A stretch of DNA of 64,000 nt, taken from UBA1573 sp034005165 (GTDB lineage: Bacteria; Pseudomonadota; Alphaproteobacteria; Micavibrionales; Micavibrionaceae). Location: positions 68,304-132,303 of the forward strand of contig JAVEVE010000005.1 in assembly GCA_034005165.1 (NCBI GenBank), written 5' to 3'. Positions 25,984 through 34,489 of the stretch are shown one piece after another (the first letter of the stretch is position 1; each line of letters starts with the position of its first letter). The translations under genes and the position numbers were made by a program. Below the pieces are notes generated by a model. The model did no database searches. It had not been told where the DNA came from and saw nothing but the letters and a program-made list of their open reading frames with translations.

Positions 25984-27333
25984 ATGGTATCAGCGGTTGA
26001 GCAACTCTCAAGAAACGCAAATTGGGGATCTTTTGCCAAGGCAACAGAACTCAAGAAAAGAATATTCTTCGTTATCGGCGCCCTACTGGTGTTCCGTTTG
26101 GGGACATACATACCTATTCCCGGTATTGACCCGCATGTATGGGAAGGAATCTTCCAACAAAAGAGCGGCGGCCTCTTGGATATGTTCAACATGTTCTCGG
26201 GTGGTTCCTTGTCCCGTATGACAATCTTCGCATTGTCAATTATGCCGTACATTTCTGCATCGATTATTTTGCAGTTGGCAACAGCTCTCTCTCCGAAACT
26301 TGAAGCCATCAAGAAAGAAGGCGAGTCAGGCCGCCAAAAGATCAACCAGTACACGCGCTATCTGACAGTGCTGTTGGCCGGTATTCAGGCTTATGGTTTG
26401 GCTGTTGGTCTTGAAAATTTGCAAGGAGCACAAGGGTCCGCTGTTATTGACCCGGGTATGTTCTTCCGTATTTCAACTGTGATTACAGTTATCGGAGGGA
26501 CCATGTTCCTTATGTGGCTCGGTGAACAGATTACATCTCGCGGTATTGGCAATGGAACGTCCCTGATTATTTTTGCAGGTATCGTGGCCGGTCTGCCTCA
26601 AGCCTTGATACAGACGTTGACTCTTGGCGAGAAGGGACAGATTTCGTTCATCGGTATAGTAATGATCTGCGCAATGGTTCTGGCGACAATCGTTTTCATT
26701 GTGTTCATGGAGCGTGCTCAACGTCGCATTCTGGTGCAATATCCGAAGCGTCAGGTTGGTGCGCAACAAATGACTCAAGCCTCACAAAACCATTTGCCCT
26801 TAAAGCTGAATATGTCTGGCGTTATTCCACCGATCTTCGCATCATCTTTGTTGTTCCTTCCGATGACCATTGTTGGTTTCGCGGGTGTTGATGCAAGCGA
26901 CAGCATTCTTTCCGATATCGCGCGTTACATGACCACAGGCCACCCAGTGCACATGATTGCCTATGCATCTTTGATCGCATTTTTCGCATTCTTCTACACG
27001 GCAGTTGTCTTTAATCCTGAAGAAAACGCGGAGATGTTGCGTAAACATGGTGGATTTATTCCGGGGGTTCGTCCTGGAAAAAATACAGCTGACTTCCTCG
27101 ATCACGTTTTGACGCGCATCACAGTTCTTGGTGCGGGATATTTGTGTTTCATTTGTTTGATGCCGGAATTTCTGATCGCGGAATATGCGTTGCCGTTTTA
27201 TTTTGGTGGAACCTCCTTGTTGATTGTGGTCTCTGTAACAATGGACACTGTTGCGCAAATCAACTCGCATATGCTGGCACACCAGTATGAAAGTCTGATC
27301 AAGAAAACGCGTTTGACCAAAGGGAGAAAATAA
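25984..27333 (+). CDS. secY: Protein translocase subunit SecY
   Basis: 449 aa, ten predicted membrane helices. Starts after CAAGGATAAATACAAAA. FRLGTYIPIPGIDP near residue 38 lies in helix 1 and the plug region. GIIPPIFASSLL-like VIPPIFASSLLFLP near 280 and the cytoplasmic RPGKNTADFLDHVLTRIT near 362 fit SecY. Central pore of the Sec translocon in the inner membrane. Followed by adk after two bases. Confidence 0.97.
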   Translation: MVSAVEQLSRNANWGSFAKATELKKRIFFVIGALLVFRLGTYIPIPGIDPHVWEGIFQQKSGGLLDMFNMFSGGSLSRMTIFALSIMPYISASIILQLATALSPKLEAIKKEGESGRQKINQYTRYLTVLLAGIQAYGLAVGLENLQGAQGSAVIDPGMFFRISTVITVIGGTMFLMWLGEQITSRGIGNGTSLIIFAGIVAGLPQALIQTLTLGEKGQISFIGIVMICAMVLATIVFIVFMERAQRRILVQYPKRQVGAQQMTQASQNHLPLKLNMSGVIPPIFASSLLFLPMTIVGFAGVDASDSILSDIARYMTTGHPVHMIAYASLIAFFAFFYTAVVFNPEENAEMLRKHGGFIPGVRPGKNTADFLDHVLTRITVLGAGYLCFICLMPEFLIAEYALPFYFGGTSLLIVVSVTMDTVAQINSHMLAHQYESLIKKTRLTKGRK

Positions 27334-27335
27334 CC

Positions 27336-27911
27336 GTGAATATCATTCTGATGGGCCCGCCGGGTGCAGGTAAAGGAACACAGGCTAAGCTTCTTGAAGA
27401 AACCAGAGGCCTAAAACAACTCTCTACTGGAGACATGTTGCGTGCTGAGATCACAGCGCAAAGTCCGCTCGGTCTGAAAGTAAAAGAAATTATGGATGCG
27501 GGCTCTTTGGTCTCGGATGAGATCGTGATCGAGATGATTTCAAATCGTATCGAACAGCCGGATTGCGCTAAAGGATTTATTCTGGATGGTTTTCCACGCA
27601 CTGTAGCCCAAGCTGAGGCTCTGGATAAAATGTTGCATGAGAAGGGCAAAGATCTGAATGCCGTTATTCAGCTCTCAGTTGATGAGGATGCTCTTTTGGC
27701 GCGTATCGAAAAGCGTGCAGCAGAAAATGGTGGAGCTAGAGCGGATGACAATGCAGAAACTCTCAAAAAGCGCCTTGATGCCTATAGGGCTCAAACAGCC
27801 CCGATTCTTCCATACTATGAGGGAAAGGGAATGCTCCAGACTGTAGACGGTATGGCCGACATAGGCATAGTAACCTCGCAAATTGCCTCGATACTGGATC
27901 GGGCAGCCTAG
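27336..27911 (+). CDS. adk: Adenylate kinase
   Basis: 191 aa, GTG start two bases after secY, with AAAGGGAGAAAA as ribosome site. Interconverts AMP, ADP and ATP. P-loop GPPGAGKGT (residues 7-15), AMP-binding GFPRTVAQAEAL near 86, and a short LID without zinc cysteines (KRAAENGGARADDNAETLKK), the short form common in alphaproteobacteria. The secY-adk pairing is conserved in many bacteria. Confidence 0.96.
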   Translation: MNIILMGPPGAGKGTQAKLLEETRGLKQLSTGDMLRAEITAQSPLGLKVKEIMDAGSLVSDEIVIEMISNRIEQPDCAKGFILDGFPRTVAQAEALDKMLHEKGKDLNAVIQLSVDEDALLARIEKRAAENGGARADDNAETLKKRLDAYRAQTAPILPYYEGKGMLQTVDGMADIGIVTSQIASILDRAA

Positions 27912-27923
27912 AAATATAAGGGG

Positions 27924-27943
27924 GGAGGCCATTGGCCTCCTTC
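27924..27943 (+). terminator. Possible terminator after adk
   Basis: GGAGGCC-ATT-GGCCTCC, a strong 7-bp stem, followed only by TTC, so the U-tract is weak. Confidence 0.5.
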
Positions 27944-28035
27944 ATGCATTTCGCAGAAGAGGCGAAGGCGGAATAATGCATTTTCATAATAAAAATAACT
28001 TTTTATAGTTATCCACAGAAAACTCAAGAAATATA

Positions 28036-28063
28036 TTGACTCGTGGGCTTAAATGCTTAGTAT
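28036..28063 (+). promoter_or_regulatory. Probable promoter of the alpha operon (rpsM-rpsK-rpoA-rplQ)
   Basis: TTGACT (28036-28041), 16 bases, TAGTAT (28058-28063). Lies about 180 bases before rpsM in an otherwise gene-free stretch of about 330 bases. The leader contains a hairpin GGCAAA-GT-TTTGCC (28096-28109). Confidence 0.55.
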
Positions 28064-28242
28064 GCGCTCATTCCAGAGCACAAAACACATGTTTTGGCAA
28101 AGTTTTGCCTATGTTTTAGGCGCTTTTTAAAAAACAGGTTTTCGCATTGGATGTTGGTATACGATCTGGCGTTTCGTATTGATATAAAACGAAATTTTAC
28201 GGATCGGTTTGAAATCAAATAGTAACAAAAAAGGAGTCGTGA

Positions 28243-28623
28243 ATGGCCCGTATTTCCGGTGTCAATGTTCCTGACAATAAACGCGTGATCATCTCCCTGA
28301 CATATATTCATGGGATTGGTCGCTTCTCTGCTGAAGAAATCTGCCGCGAAGTCGGTATTGATTTCGCCCGTCGTATGAAAGACCTGACTGAAGACGAGCT
28401 GAACCAGATCCGTAAAGTGATCGAAAGCGGCAAATACGTCATCGAAGGTGATCTGCGTCGTGAAATTTCTCTCAACATTAAGCGCCTGATGGATATGCAG
28501 TGCTACCGTGGTATTCGCCACCGTCGCGGTCTGCCGGTTCGTGGCCAGCGTACTCGCGGTAACGCTCGTACCCGTAAGGGACCTGCGAAACCTGTTGCTG
28601 GTAAGAAAATCGTCAAGAAGTAA
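28243..28623 (+). CDS. rpsM: 30S ribosomal protein S13
   Basis: 126 aa. MARISGVNVPDNKRVIISL start and the C-terminal RGLPVRGQRTRGNARTRKG signature. Head protein contacting the P-site tRNA and the B1 bridges. AAAAAGGAGTCGTGA precedes the ATG. Confidence 0.97.
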   Translation: MARISGVNVPDNKRVIISLTYIHGIGRFSAEEICREVGIDFARRMKDLTEDELNQIRKVIESGKYVIEGDLRREISLNIKRLMDMQCYRGIRHRRGLPVRGQRTRGNARTRKGPAKPVAGKKIVKK

Positions 28624-28651
28624 TTAGGCTAGCAAGTAAGAGGATATTATC

Positions 28652-29053
28652 ATGGCAGCAAAAGATACTAAAAAAGGTGGCGCTCGCAAAAAGATCGTTC
28701 GCAAGAACATTGCGATCGGCGTGGCGCACATTAACGCATCTTTCAACAACATCTTTATCAACCTGACCGATCCAATGGGTAACACCATTGCATGGTCTTC
28801 TGCTGGTATCGTTGGCTTCAAAGGGTCTCGTAAATCGACGCCTTTTGCTGCACAGATGACAGCTGAAGATGCGGGCCGTAAGGCACAAGAACATGGTCTG
28901 CGTGAAGTAGATGTACTGATTAAGGGCCCGGGTGCAGGACGTGAATCCGCACTGCGCGCTCTTCAATCTCTCGGATACGTTATTCGTTCCATTAAAGATA
29001 CGACACCAATTCCACACAACGGATGCCGTCCGCCAAAACGTCGTCGTATCTAA
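28652..29053 (+). CDS. rpsK: 30S ribosomal protein S11
   Basis: 133 aa. GVAHINASFNNIFINLTD near residue 23, then IKGPGAGRESALRALQ and the basic end PHNGCRPPKRRRI. Platform protein next to the mRNA exit. AAGAGGATATTATC gives the ribosome site. Confidence 0.97.
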   Translation: MAAKDTKKGGARKKIVRKNIAIGVAHINASFNNIFINLTDPMGNTIAWSSAGIVGFKGSRKSTPFAAQMTAEDAGRKAQEHGLREVDVLIKGPGAGRESALRALQSLGYVIRSIKDTTPIPHNGCRPPKRRRI

Positions 29054-29063
29054 TAGCTATTTC

Positions 29064-29085
29064 TTCCGGGGGATATCCCCCGGAA
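29064..29085 (+). other. Perfect 22-bp palindrome between rpsK and rpoA
   Basis: TTCCGGGGGATATCCCCCGGAA reads the same on both strands. As RNA it gives a very stable stem of about nine pairs with an AUAU loop. No U-tract follows, so it is not a standard terminator; it may be an attenuator, a processing site or a 3' stabiliser. Confidence 0.6.
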
Positions 29086-29135
29086 AGAATTTGTTTTGTC
29101 GTTAAGACACTAATGCATGGTGAAAGGGAAAAAGC

Positions 29136-30161
29136 ATGCTGATTCAAAAAAACTGGCTCGAATTGATCAAACCAAACAAAGTTGAAGTTGAACACAAGAG
29201 CGATAGCCGTAATTTTGGCAAGGTCGTTGTTGAACCGCTAGAGCGTGGATTTGGTCTGACACTCGGTAACTCATTGCGTCGTGTTCTTCTGTCCTCTTTG
29301 CAAGGTGCTGCTGTAACAGCGGTTAAAATTGCTGGTGTTCAACACGAATTCTCGACCATCGAAGGTGTTCGTGAAGATGTAACTGATATTATTCTGAACG
29401 TGAAAGCAATTGCCGTGCGTATGCATGTTGAGGGCCCGAAACGTATGCGCCTTTTTGCTGAAGGTCCTTGCGAAGTGACTTCCGGCATGATCGAAGCTGG
29501 TGCAGATATCGAAATTATGAATCCTGATCTCGTGATCTGCACGCTGGATAAAGGTGCAACGCTGGACATGGAAATGACTGTAAATACCGGCAAAGGCTAC
29601 CGCCCTGCTTCCATGAACCGTCCTGAGGACGCACCTGTTGGCCTGATCCCTGTCGACAGCATTTTCTCTCCCGTTCGTAAAGTATCCTACGATGTAGAAG
29701 ACACCCGTGTCGGACAAATCACCGACTACGATAAACTGACCCTGACCGTTGAGACAAACGGTGTTATCACAGCTGATGATGCAGTCGCATACGCAGCACG
29801 TATTTTGCAGGACCAGTTGCAAGTCTTCATCAACTTCGAAGAACCAAAAGAAGCACAAGTGACGGAAGAAGAGGAAAGCCTCCCATTCAACCGCAATTTG
29901 CTCAAGAAAGTCGAAGAGCTGGAATTATCTGTACGTTCTGCCAACTGCCTCAAAAACGACAACATCGTTTACATTGGTGATTTGGTACAGAAGTCAGAAT
30001 CCGAAATGCTGCGCACACCGAACTTCGGTCGTAAATCACTTAACGAGATCAAGGAAGTTCTCGGCATGATGGGTTTGCACCTCGGTATGCAAGTAGAAGG
30101 CTGGCCTCCTGAAAATATTGAAGAGCTGGCCCGCAAAATGGAAGATCCGTTTGCACATTAG
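29136..30161 (+). CDS. rpoA: DNA-directed RNA polymerase subunit alpha
   Basis: 341 aa. The N-terminal dimerisation domain includes FGLTLGNSLRRVLLSSLQGA near residue 39. A linker with EEEESLPFN follows, then the DNA-binding C-terminal domain (LSVRSANCLKNDNI near 265, NFGRKSLNEIKEVL near 295). AAAGGGAAAAAGC precedes the ATG. Co-transcribed with rpsM, rpsK and rplQ. Confidence 0.98.
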   Translation: MLIQKNWLELIKPNKVEVEHKSDSRNFGKVVVEPLERGFGLTLGNSLRRVLLSSLQGAAVTAVKIAGVQHEFSTIEGVREDVTDIILNVKAIAVRMHVEGPKRMRLFAEGPCEVTSGMIEAGADIEIMNPDLVICTLDKGATLDMEMTVNTGKGYRPASMNRPEDAPVGLIPVDSIFSPVRKVSYDVEDTRVGQITDYDKLTLTVETNGVITADDAVAYAARILQDQLQVFINFEEPKEAQVTEEEESLPFNRNLLKKVEELELSVRSANCLKNDNIVYIGDLVQKSESEMLRTPNFGRKSLNEIKEVLGMMGLHLGMQVEGWPPENIEELARKMEDPFAH

Positions 30162-30173
30162 AAATTTTGGACT

Positions 30174-30195
30174 AGAGCCGGGTATATCCGGCTCT
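30174..30195 (+). other. Hairpin between rpoA and rplQ
   Basis: AGAGCCGG-GTATAT-CCGGCTCT, a perfect 8-bp stem just after rpoA, without a U-tract. Its loop is similar to that of the hairpin before rpoA. Confidence 0.5.
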
Positions 30196-30325
30196 GATCC
30201 GAATAGGGCATTTCGCCCGCCCCCGAAGAAGAACGGCCTTGTTAAGGCAAGTGTCCTTGGGATTGTAAGATGATTGTCCAAATATTGAATGCTGGACATC
30301 GCAACAAAGTAGAAAGGAAAAGACC

Positions 30326-30898
30326 ATGAAACATGGACTGAAACAACGTAAATTGAACCGTACATCTGCACACCGTAAGGCATTGTTTGCCAACATGGCT
30401 GCAGCATTGATCAAACACGAACAAATCATCACCACTGTTCCTAAAGCAAAAGAATTGCGTCCTGTCGTGGAAAAGCTAATCACCTTGGGTAAAAAAGGTG
30501 GGCTGTCTAATCGCCGTGCTGCGATTGCTGCTTTGCGCGATGAGGATATGGTTCGTAAATTGTTTGACGTATTGGCTCCTCGTTACCAGGATCGTCCGGG
30601 TGGATACACTCGTGTTCTTAAAGCAGGCTTCCGTTATGGAGACGCAGCACCAATCGCTGTGATCGAATTTGTAGACCGTGACCCTGCCGCAAAAGGTCAG
30701 GATTCCGGTCCTGTTTTCACTGAAGAGGTAATTGAAGCAGCTGGTCAAGCTGACGAGACTTCTGTGCCAAAAGAAGCTGTGAAAAAAGCAAACAAGAAAA
30801 AAGCTGAAGACAAAGCTGAAGAAACTCCAGCTTCTGAGGAAAAGCCAAAGAAAAAGGCAGCTCCTAAGAAGAAAAAAGCTGAAGAATCTGCTGAATAG
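30326..30898 (+). CDS. rplQ: 50S ribosomal protein L17 with long charged tail
   Basis: 190 aa. The L17 core (MKHGLKQRKLNRTSAHRKAL start; ITTVPKAKELRPVVEKLITL) runs to about residue 120. The last 60 residues are Lys/Glu/Ala-rich and of low complexity. L17 sits near the polypeptide exit. GTAGAAAGGAAAAGACC precedes the ATG. Confidence 0.96.
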   Translation: MKHGLKQRKLNRTSAHRKALFANMAAALIKHEQIITTVPKAKELRPVVEKLITLGKKGGLSNRRAAIAALRDEDMVRKLFDVLAPRYQDRPGGYTRVLKAGFRYGDAAPIAVIEFVDRDPAAKGQDSGPVFTEEVIEAAGQADETSVPKEAVKKANKKKAEDKAEETPASEEKPKKKAAPKKKKAEESAE

Positions 30899-30920
30899 TT
30901 AGTTTTTAGGTAGTAAATTC

Positions 30921-30952
30921 AAAGGCCTCGCAAATAAAGCGGGGCCTTTTTA
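30921..30952 (+). terminator. Terminator after rplQ
   Basis: AAAGGCCTCGC and GCGGGGCCTTT pair with one G-U, loop AAATAAA, then T-run. End of the alpha operon. Confidence 0.9.
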
Positions 30953-30968
30953 CATAGTTAATAATTTC

Positions 30969-30997
30969 TTGCATTATTCTATGGATGGGTATATAAT
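30969..30997 (+). promoter_or_regulatory. Promoter of the glycine-zipper lipoprotein gene
   Basis: TTGCAT (30969-30974), 17 bases, TATAAT (30992-30997). About 45 bases upstream of the start codon. Confidence 0.7.
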
Positions 30998-31041
30998 TCC
31001 CGCCATAATTCAAAGGCAAAAAAAACAACAAGAGGTGTGAA

Positions 31042-31689
31042 ATGGCCTTCTCTGCTATCTTTAATAATCCAGCAGTAACACGTACAGCCGCAGCCCTGGC
31101 AACCGTATTCGGTTTATCTGCATGTGCGGTTACCCCACCAACCTATACCCAGACAGCAGGAATGAAGCGTGTTCAGGTTGTAGAAGGGGCATCAATGGAC
31201 GCAACTGTTGAAATGGACCCATGCCGTCGTGCCGGAATCGAACCGAAGCATATATATGATGTTAGTCCGCAACAGGTTGTCTCCAGACTGAATAACGGTG
31301 AAGCTGTTGATTACCACCGTTCTGTTTATTTGTTCATGCCGAAAGACGCTACGTCCGGTTGGCAAACAGCACTTGGTGCTGTTGGTGGTGCTGTGCTCGG
31401 TAATGTTGCTGGGAAAGCATTTGGTCTTCATGGCGGAAGCCGGACAGGTGTCACAGTTGGTGGCGCGATCGCAGGTGGCGTAGCAGGCGGCGCAGTATCG
31501 GGCGAAGCACGTGTCGGCAACCTGATGGAAAAGAAAGCATGTGAACAATATATCGATGGTGAATTGTCAAAAATTGCGCCAAAAGACCGTGATGTTGCTC
31601 CTTACAACATTGTTACAAGCCCACGCGGCGGATACGACTACAGGCAACAGCCAAGACGCATTATGCCACAAATTATCTGGACCAGATAA
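31042..31689 (+). CDS. Glycine-zipper outer-membrane lipoprotein
   Basis: 215 aa. An N-terminal hydrophobic stretch ends in lipobox GLSAC (Cys near residue 28), predicting lipidation. Residues about 107-155 hold repeated small-residue spacing (ALGAVGGAVLGNVAGKAFG, then TVGGAIAGGVAGGAVSG), the glycine-zipper pattern of 17-kDa surface antigens and related lipoproteins. The C-terminal part is Arg/Gln/Pro-rich. AAGAGGTGTGAA precedes the ATG. Single-gene unit with its own promoter and terminator. Probably an envelope structural protein. Confidence 0.7.
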   Translation: MAFSAIFNNPAVTRTAAALATVFGLSACAVTPPTYTQTAGMKRVQVVEGASMDATVEMDPCRRAGIEPKHIYDVSPQQVVSRLNNGEAVDYHRSVYLFMPKDATSGWQTALGAVGGAVLGNVAGKAFGLHGGSRTGVTVGGAIAGGVAGGAVSGEARVGNLMEKKACEQYIDGELSKIAPKDRDVAPYNIVTSPRGGYDYRQQPRRIMPQIIWTR

Positions 31690-31711
31690 TAGCGGTTTGA
31701 AAAAGTCTTTG

Positions 31712-31740
31712 AAACCCTGCTTTGCTGCAGGGTTTTTTTA
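31712..31740 (+). terminator. Terminator after the glycine-zipper lipoprotein
   Basis: AAACCCTGC-TTTGCT-GCAGGGTTT, a perfect 9-bp stem with a long T-run. Confidence 0.92.
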
Positions 31741-31792
31741 TGACCTGATATAAAAAGGTATCTGTATGAATAAAAACTATGAATAAAAAACA

Positions 31793-32509
31793 ATGTGGAG
31801 GGGGGGTAAAAAACTGAAAAAAAGACATGACTTTGGGCGCGCGGCGCGCAAAAATGCAACTCTCAAAGCAGAAAACAAGGACTTTTCTCAAGTGCAAAAA
31901 CTCTATGCCGTATTGTTGATAGTCGCACTGGCGCTAATGGATCAGGTCAGTAAATGGTGGATTATCGAGGTCTTCTTTCGCCCGCGTGTTTTTGAGGCCG
32001 ATGGAGCAAGCCAAAGGTTTATGGATTGGTTTACAACAGTCCCGCAGGATAAATTTCCACCTGCAAGATATGAATGGGCAGAAAATCTGAATATTGTCAT
32101 GGTGTGGAATGAAGGAATCAGTTTCGGGATGCTCTCGAGTGATCACGCCTTTATGCCGATGGTTTTATCCGTCTCTGCCTTTTTGTTGGCCGCAGGATTG
32201 TTTGTCTGGTTGTGGCGTACGCCGCATATAACAACATCTTTGCCCTTGGCCATGGTCATCGCCGGGGCATTGGCAAATATCTGGGACCGCATCCGCTTTG
32301 GAGCTGTCGCCGATTTTATAGATTTCCATGTCAAAGACTGGCACTATCCGGCATTCAATCTTGCTGACTCCTGCATTGTTGTGGGCGTCTTGTGGTTGGC
32401 GTTTGACGGAATAGTTCTGGAGGCCCGCCGCATGGCAAAAAAAGAAGAAGAGCTTGCCAAAGAGGCTGCTCCCGACCATATTGATGGGAATAAAGAAGGA
32501 AGCAATTAA
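31793..32509 (+). CDS. lspA: Lipoprotein signal peptidase (signal peptidase II), long form
   Basis: Cleaves signal peptides of prolipoproteins in the inner membrane. WNEGISFGM near residue 103, IWDRIRFGAVADFIDF near 161 and FNLADS near 185 carry the two catalytic aspartates. 238 aa from the ATG at 31793, against about 165 usual. The excess is an N-terminal basic leader and an insertion after the first helix. The start is uncertain: no ribosome site precedes this ATG, whereas a GTG at 31892 has AAGGA before it and gives about 205 aa. The next gene, a lipoprotein, starts 3 bases downstream and is a plausible substrate. Confidence 0.88.
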   Translation: MWRGGKKLKKRHDFGRAARKNATLKAENKDFSQVQKLYAVLLIVALALMDQVSKWWIIEVFFRPRVFEADGASQRFMDWFTTVPQDKFPPARYEWAENLNIVMVWNEGISFGMLSSDHAFMPMVLSVSAFLLAAGLFVWLWRTPHITTSLPLAMVIAGALANIWDRIRFGAVADFIDFHVKDWHYPAFNLADSCIVVGVLWLAFDGIVLEARRMAKKEEELAKEAAPDHIDGNKEGSN

Positions 32510-32511
32510 GG

Positions 32512-33036
32512 ATGTTCCGCCATATCGTGCTCAGTAGTTTTTTTGTAGGATCTCTTATATCTCTTACGGCATGTGAAACCGTAAAGGATGAGCTGGGTCT
32601 ATCGCGCCATACACCTGATGAATTCATGGTGATGAAGCGTGCGCCCCTGGAAGTTCCTCAAGACTTGTCGCATTTGCCGCAACCGCAGCCTGGGGTACAG
32701 CGTCCACAAGAAATGCCAGCGCTTGCGCAAGCTAAGCAGGCTGTCATAGGTCAAGAAAGCGTGACCATCGCAGATCAAGCCTCGGGGGCTGAGCAGCATT
32801 TGTTGATGAAGGCAGGCGCACAGAATTCTTCAGAAAACATTCGTGCTCTTGTAAATAAAGAGGCAGCAGAGCAGACCGATACAAAAACACCGGTTATGAA
32901 AAAGCTGTTGAACATCGGCAAAGATCAGCCTGCTGCAACAATTGTTGATCCTGTCAAGGAAGCTGAGCGCATCCAGAATAACCGTCAATCGGGCACGCCG
33001 ATTACCGCAGGCGAAACACCGACAATCAACGACTAA
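32512..33036 (+). CDS. DUF3035 lipoprotein (BamF-like)
   Basis: 174 aa. Signal peptide with lipobox LTAC (Cys near residue 21), followed by LGLSRHTPDEFMVMKRAPLE, the DUF3035 signature (PDEF, RAPL). DUF3035 proteins of alphaproteobacteria are often named beta-barrel assembly machine subunit BamF. The start ATG is 3 bases after lspA with GGAAGC nearby, so it is translated from the lspA transcript. An M16 protease pair follows. Role in outer-membrane assembly is family-based inference. Confidence 0.72.
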   Translation: MFRHIVLSSFFVGSLISLTACETVKDELGLSRHTPDEFMVMKRAPLEVPQDLSHLPQPQPGVQRPQEMPALAQAKQAVIGQESVTIADQASGAEQHLLMKAGAQNSSENIRALVNKEAAEQTDTKTPVMKKLLNIGKDQPAATIVDPVKEAERIQNNRQSGTPITAGETPTIND

Positions 33037-33055
33037 ATTTTCGGGGGAAGAAAGT

Positions 33056-34489
33056 ATGTTTACATCAGGATTGCGAACCGGTCTGATGGTTACAGCCTCA
33101 TTGCTGATAATGGAGCAGGCGCAGGCAGCCTCCTCCTGGGATGTTGCGCCATCCTCGATACCGAGTGTATCACAAGCTGAAATCCCGGTGGGGCCTGAAA
33201 AAGTTTTCGGTGCAAAAACGACAACGCTTGATAACGGAATGCAGGTAGTTGTCATTGAAAATCACAGAGCACCGGTTTTAACGCACATGGTTTGGTATCA
33301 GGTCGGGTCGGCTGACGAACCCCGCGGAGATGGGGTCTCAGGTGCAGCGCATTTTCTCGAACATCTTATGTTCAAGGGATCGAAAGCCATCGCTCCGGGA
33401 GATTTTTCGAAATTGATCCGTGGCATTGGTGGGGATGATAACGCATTTACCAGTTGGGATTACACAGCCTTCTTCCAATCAATTCCCTCGCAATATTTGC
33501 GGCATGTCATGGCACTTGAGGCGGATCGCATGATCAACCTTTCTCTGCTTGATAAAGATATCGAGTCAGAACGTGACGTCATTATCGAAGAGCGCCGCAT
33601 GCGTACAGATAACGACCCTAAGGCACTGTTTTCAGAACAAATGCGCGCGTCACTCTTTGAAAACTCGGCTTACGCAGAACCGATTATAGGTTGGAAAGAT
33701 GAAATGCCGAAGCTTTCGCGTAAGGATGTTCTGGACTATTATAATAAATGGTACAGCCCGTCTAATGCCATTCTAGTTGTATCAGGAGACGTCACTTTTC
33801 AGGATGTTGTCTATTGGGCACAACAAACCTATGGAAAAATTCCGTCCCACGCTGTTCCTGCACATGTTCGGCCGACAACTCCGGAACGTATGGCTGAAAT
33901 ACGTTTGACGATGCACCACGAAGATGTGCGGCAGCCAGTACTTATGAAAGCTTGGATCGTGCCCTCTTTTATGGAGGATAGGCGCGCCAATCTGGGGTTG
34001 GAGGTTATGACTGAAGCTATTGCTGGTGGAGCAGCAACACATCTCTACCAATCTTTGGTCGTAGACCGCAAAAAGGCAGTATCGGTCAGCCTCTCCTACG
34101 ATGGAGATAATCGCGGACAAGGGAGTTTGTGGCTTTATGCTATCCCGTCACCGGGAGTGGATCTTGAACATCTGGAAACAGAAATTGATTTGGTTTTTCA
34201 AGAAATTGTTGGAAACGGAATATCCAAAGAGGATGTTGAAAAAGCAAAAACCCGTCTGATTGATCGTGCTCTATACGCGCGCGATAGTGTAGCAGGGCCA
34301 GCAATGGTGATTGGTCAGGCATTGGCCATGGGCGCGACGCTTGATGACATCGAATATTGGCCTAAGGAAGTCAGTGAGGTAACACGGGAGGATGTGCAAT
34401 CGCTCTTTGATATCTACCTTAATCCGATTGCTCCGAAAAGGCTGCCTGTGACTGGACTTCTTCTGCCCAAAGAAAGTGAAGAAAAATGA
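33056..34489 (+). CDS. Secreted M16 zinc peptidase, active subunit
   Basis: 477 aa from the ATG at 33056, chosen because GGGGGAAG precedes it and a signal peptide follows (GLMVTASLLIMEQAQA). An upstream in-frame start would overlap the preceding gene. HFLEH (in GAAHFLEHLMFKG, near residue 98) is the inverted zinc motif of pitrilysin-type proteases, and the third ligand Glu lies in the ESERDVIIEERR segment. Periplasmic protease of the PqqL/processing-peptidase class, most likely acting with the next gene product. Confidence 0.9.
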   Translation: MFTSGLRTGLMVTASLLIMEQAQAASSWDVAPSSIPSVSQAEIPVGPEKVFGAKTTTLDNGMQVVVIENHRAPVLTHMVWYQVGSADEPRGDGVSGAAHFLEHLMFKGSKAIAPGDFSKLIRGIGGDDNAFTSWDYTAFFQSIPSQYLRHVMALEADRMINLSLLDKDIESERDVIIEERRMRTDNDPKALFSEQMRASLFENSAYAEPIIGWKDEMPKLSRKDVLDYYNKWYSPSNAILVVSGDVTFQDVVYWAQQTYGKIPSHAVPAHVRPTTPERMAEIRLTMHHEDVRQPVLMKAWIVPSFMEDRRANLGLEVMTEAIAGGAATHLYQSLVVDRKKAVSVSLSYDGDNRGQGSLWLYAIPSPGVDLEHLETEIDLVFQEIVGNGISKEDVEKAKTRLIDRALYARDSVAGPAMVIGQALAMGATLDDIEYWPKEVSEVTREDVQSLFDIYLNPIAPKRLPVTGLLLPKESEEK

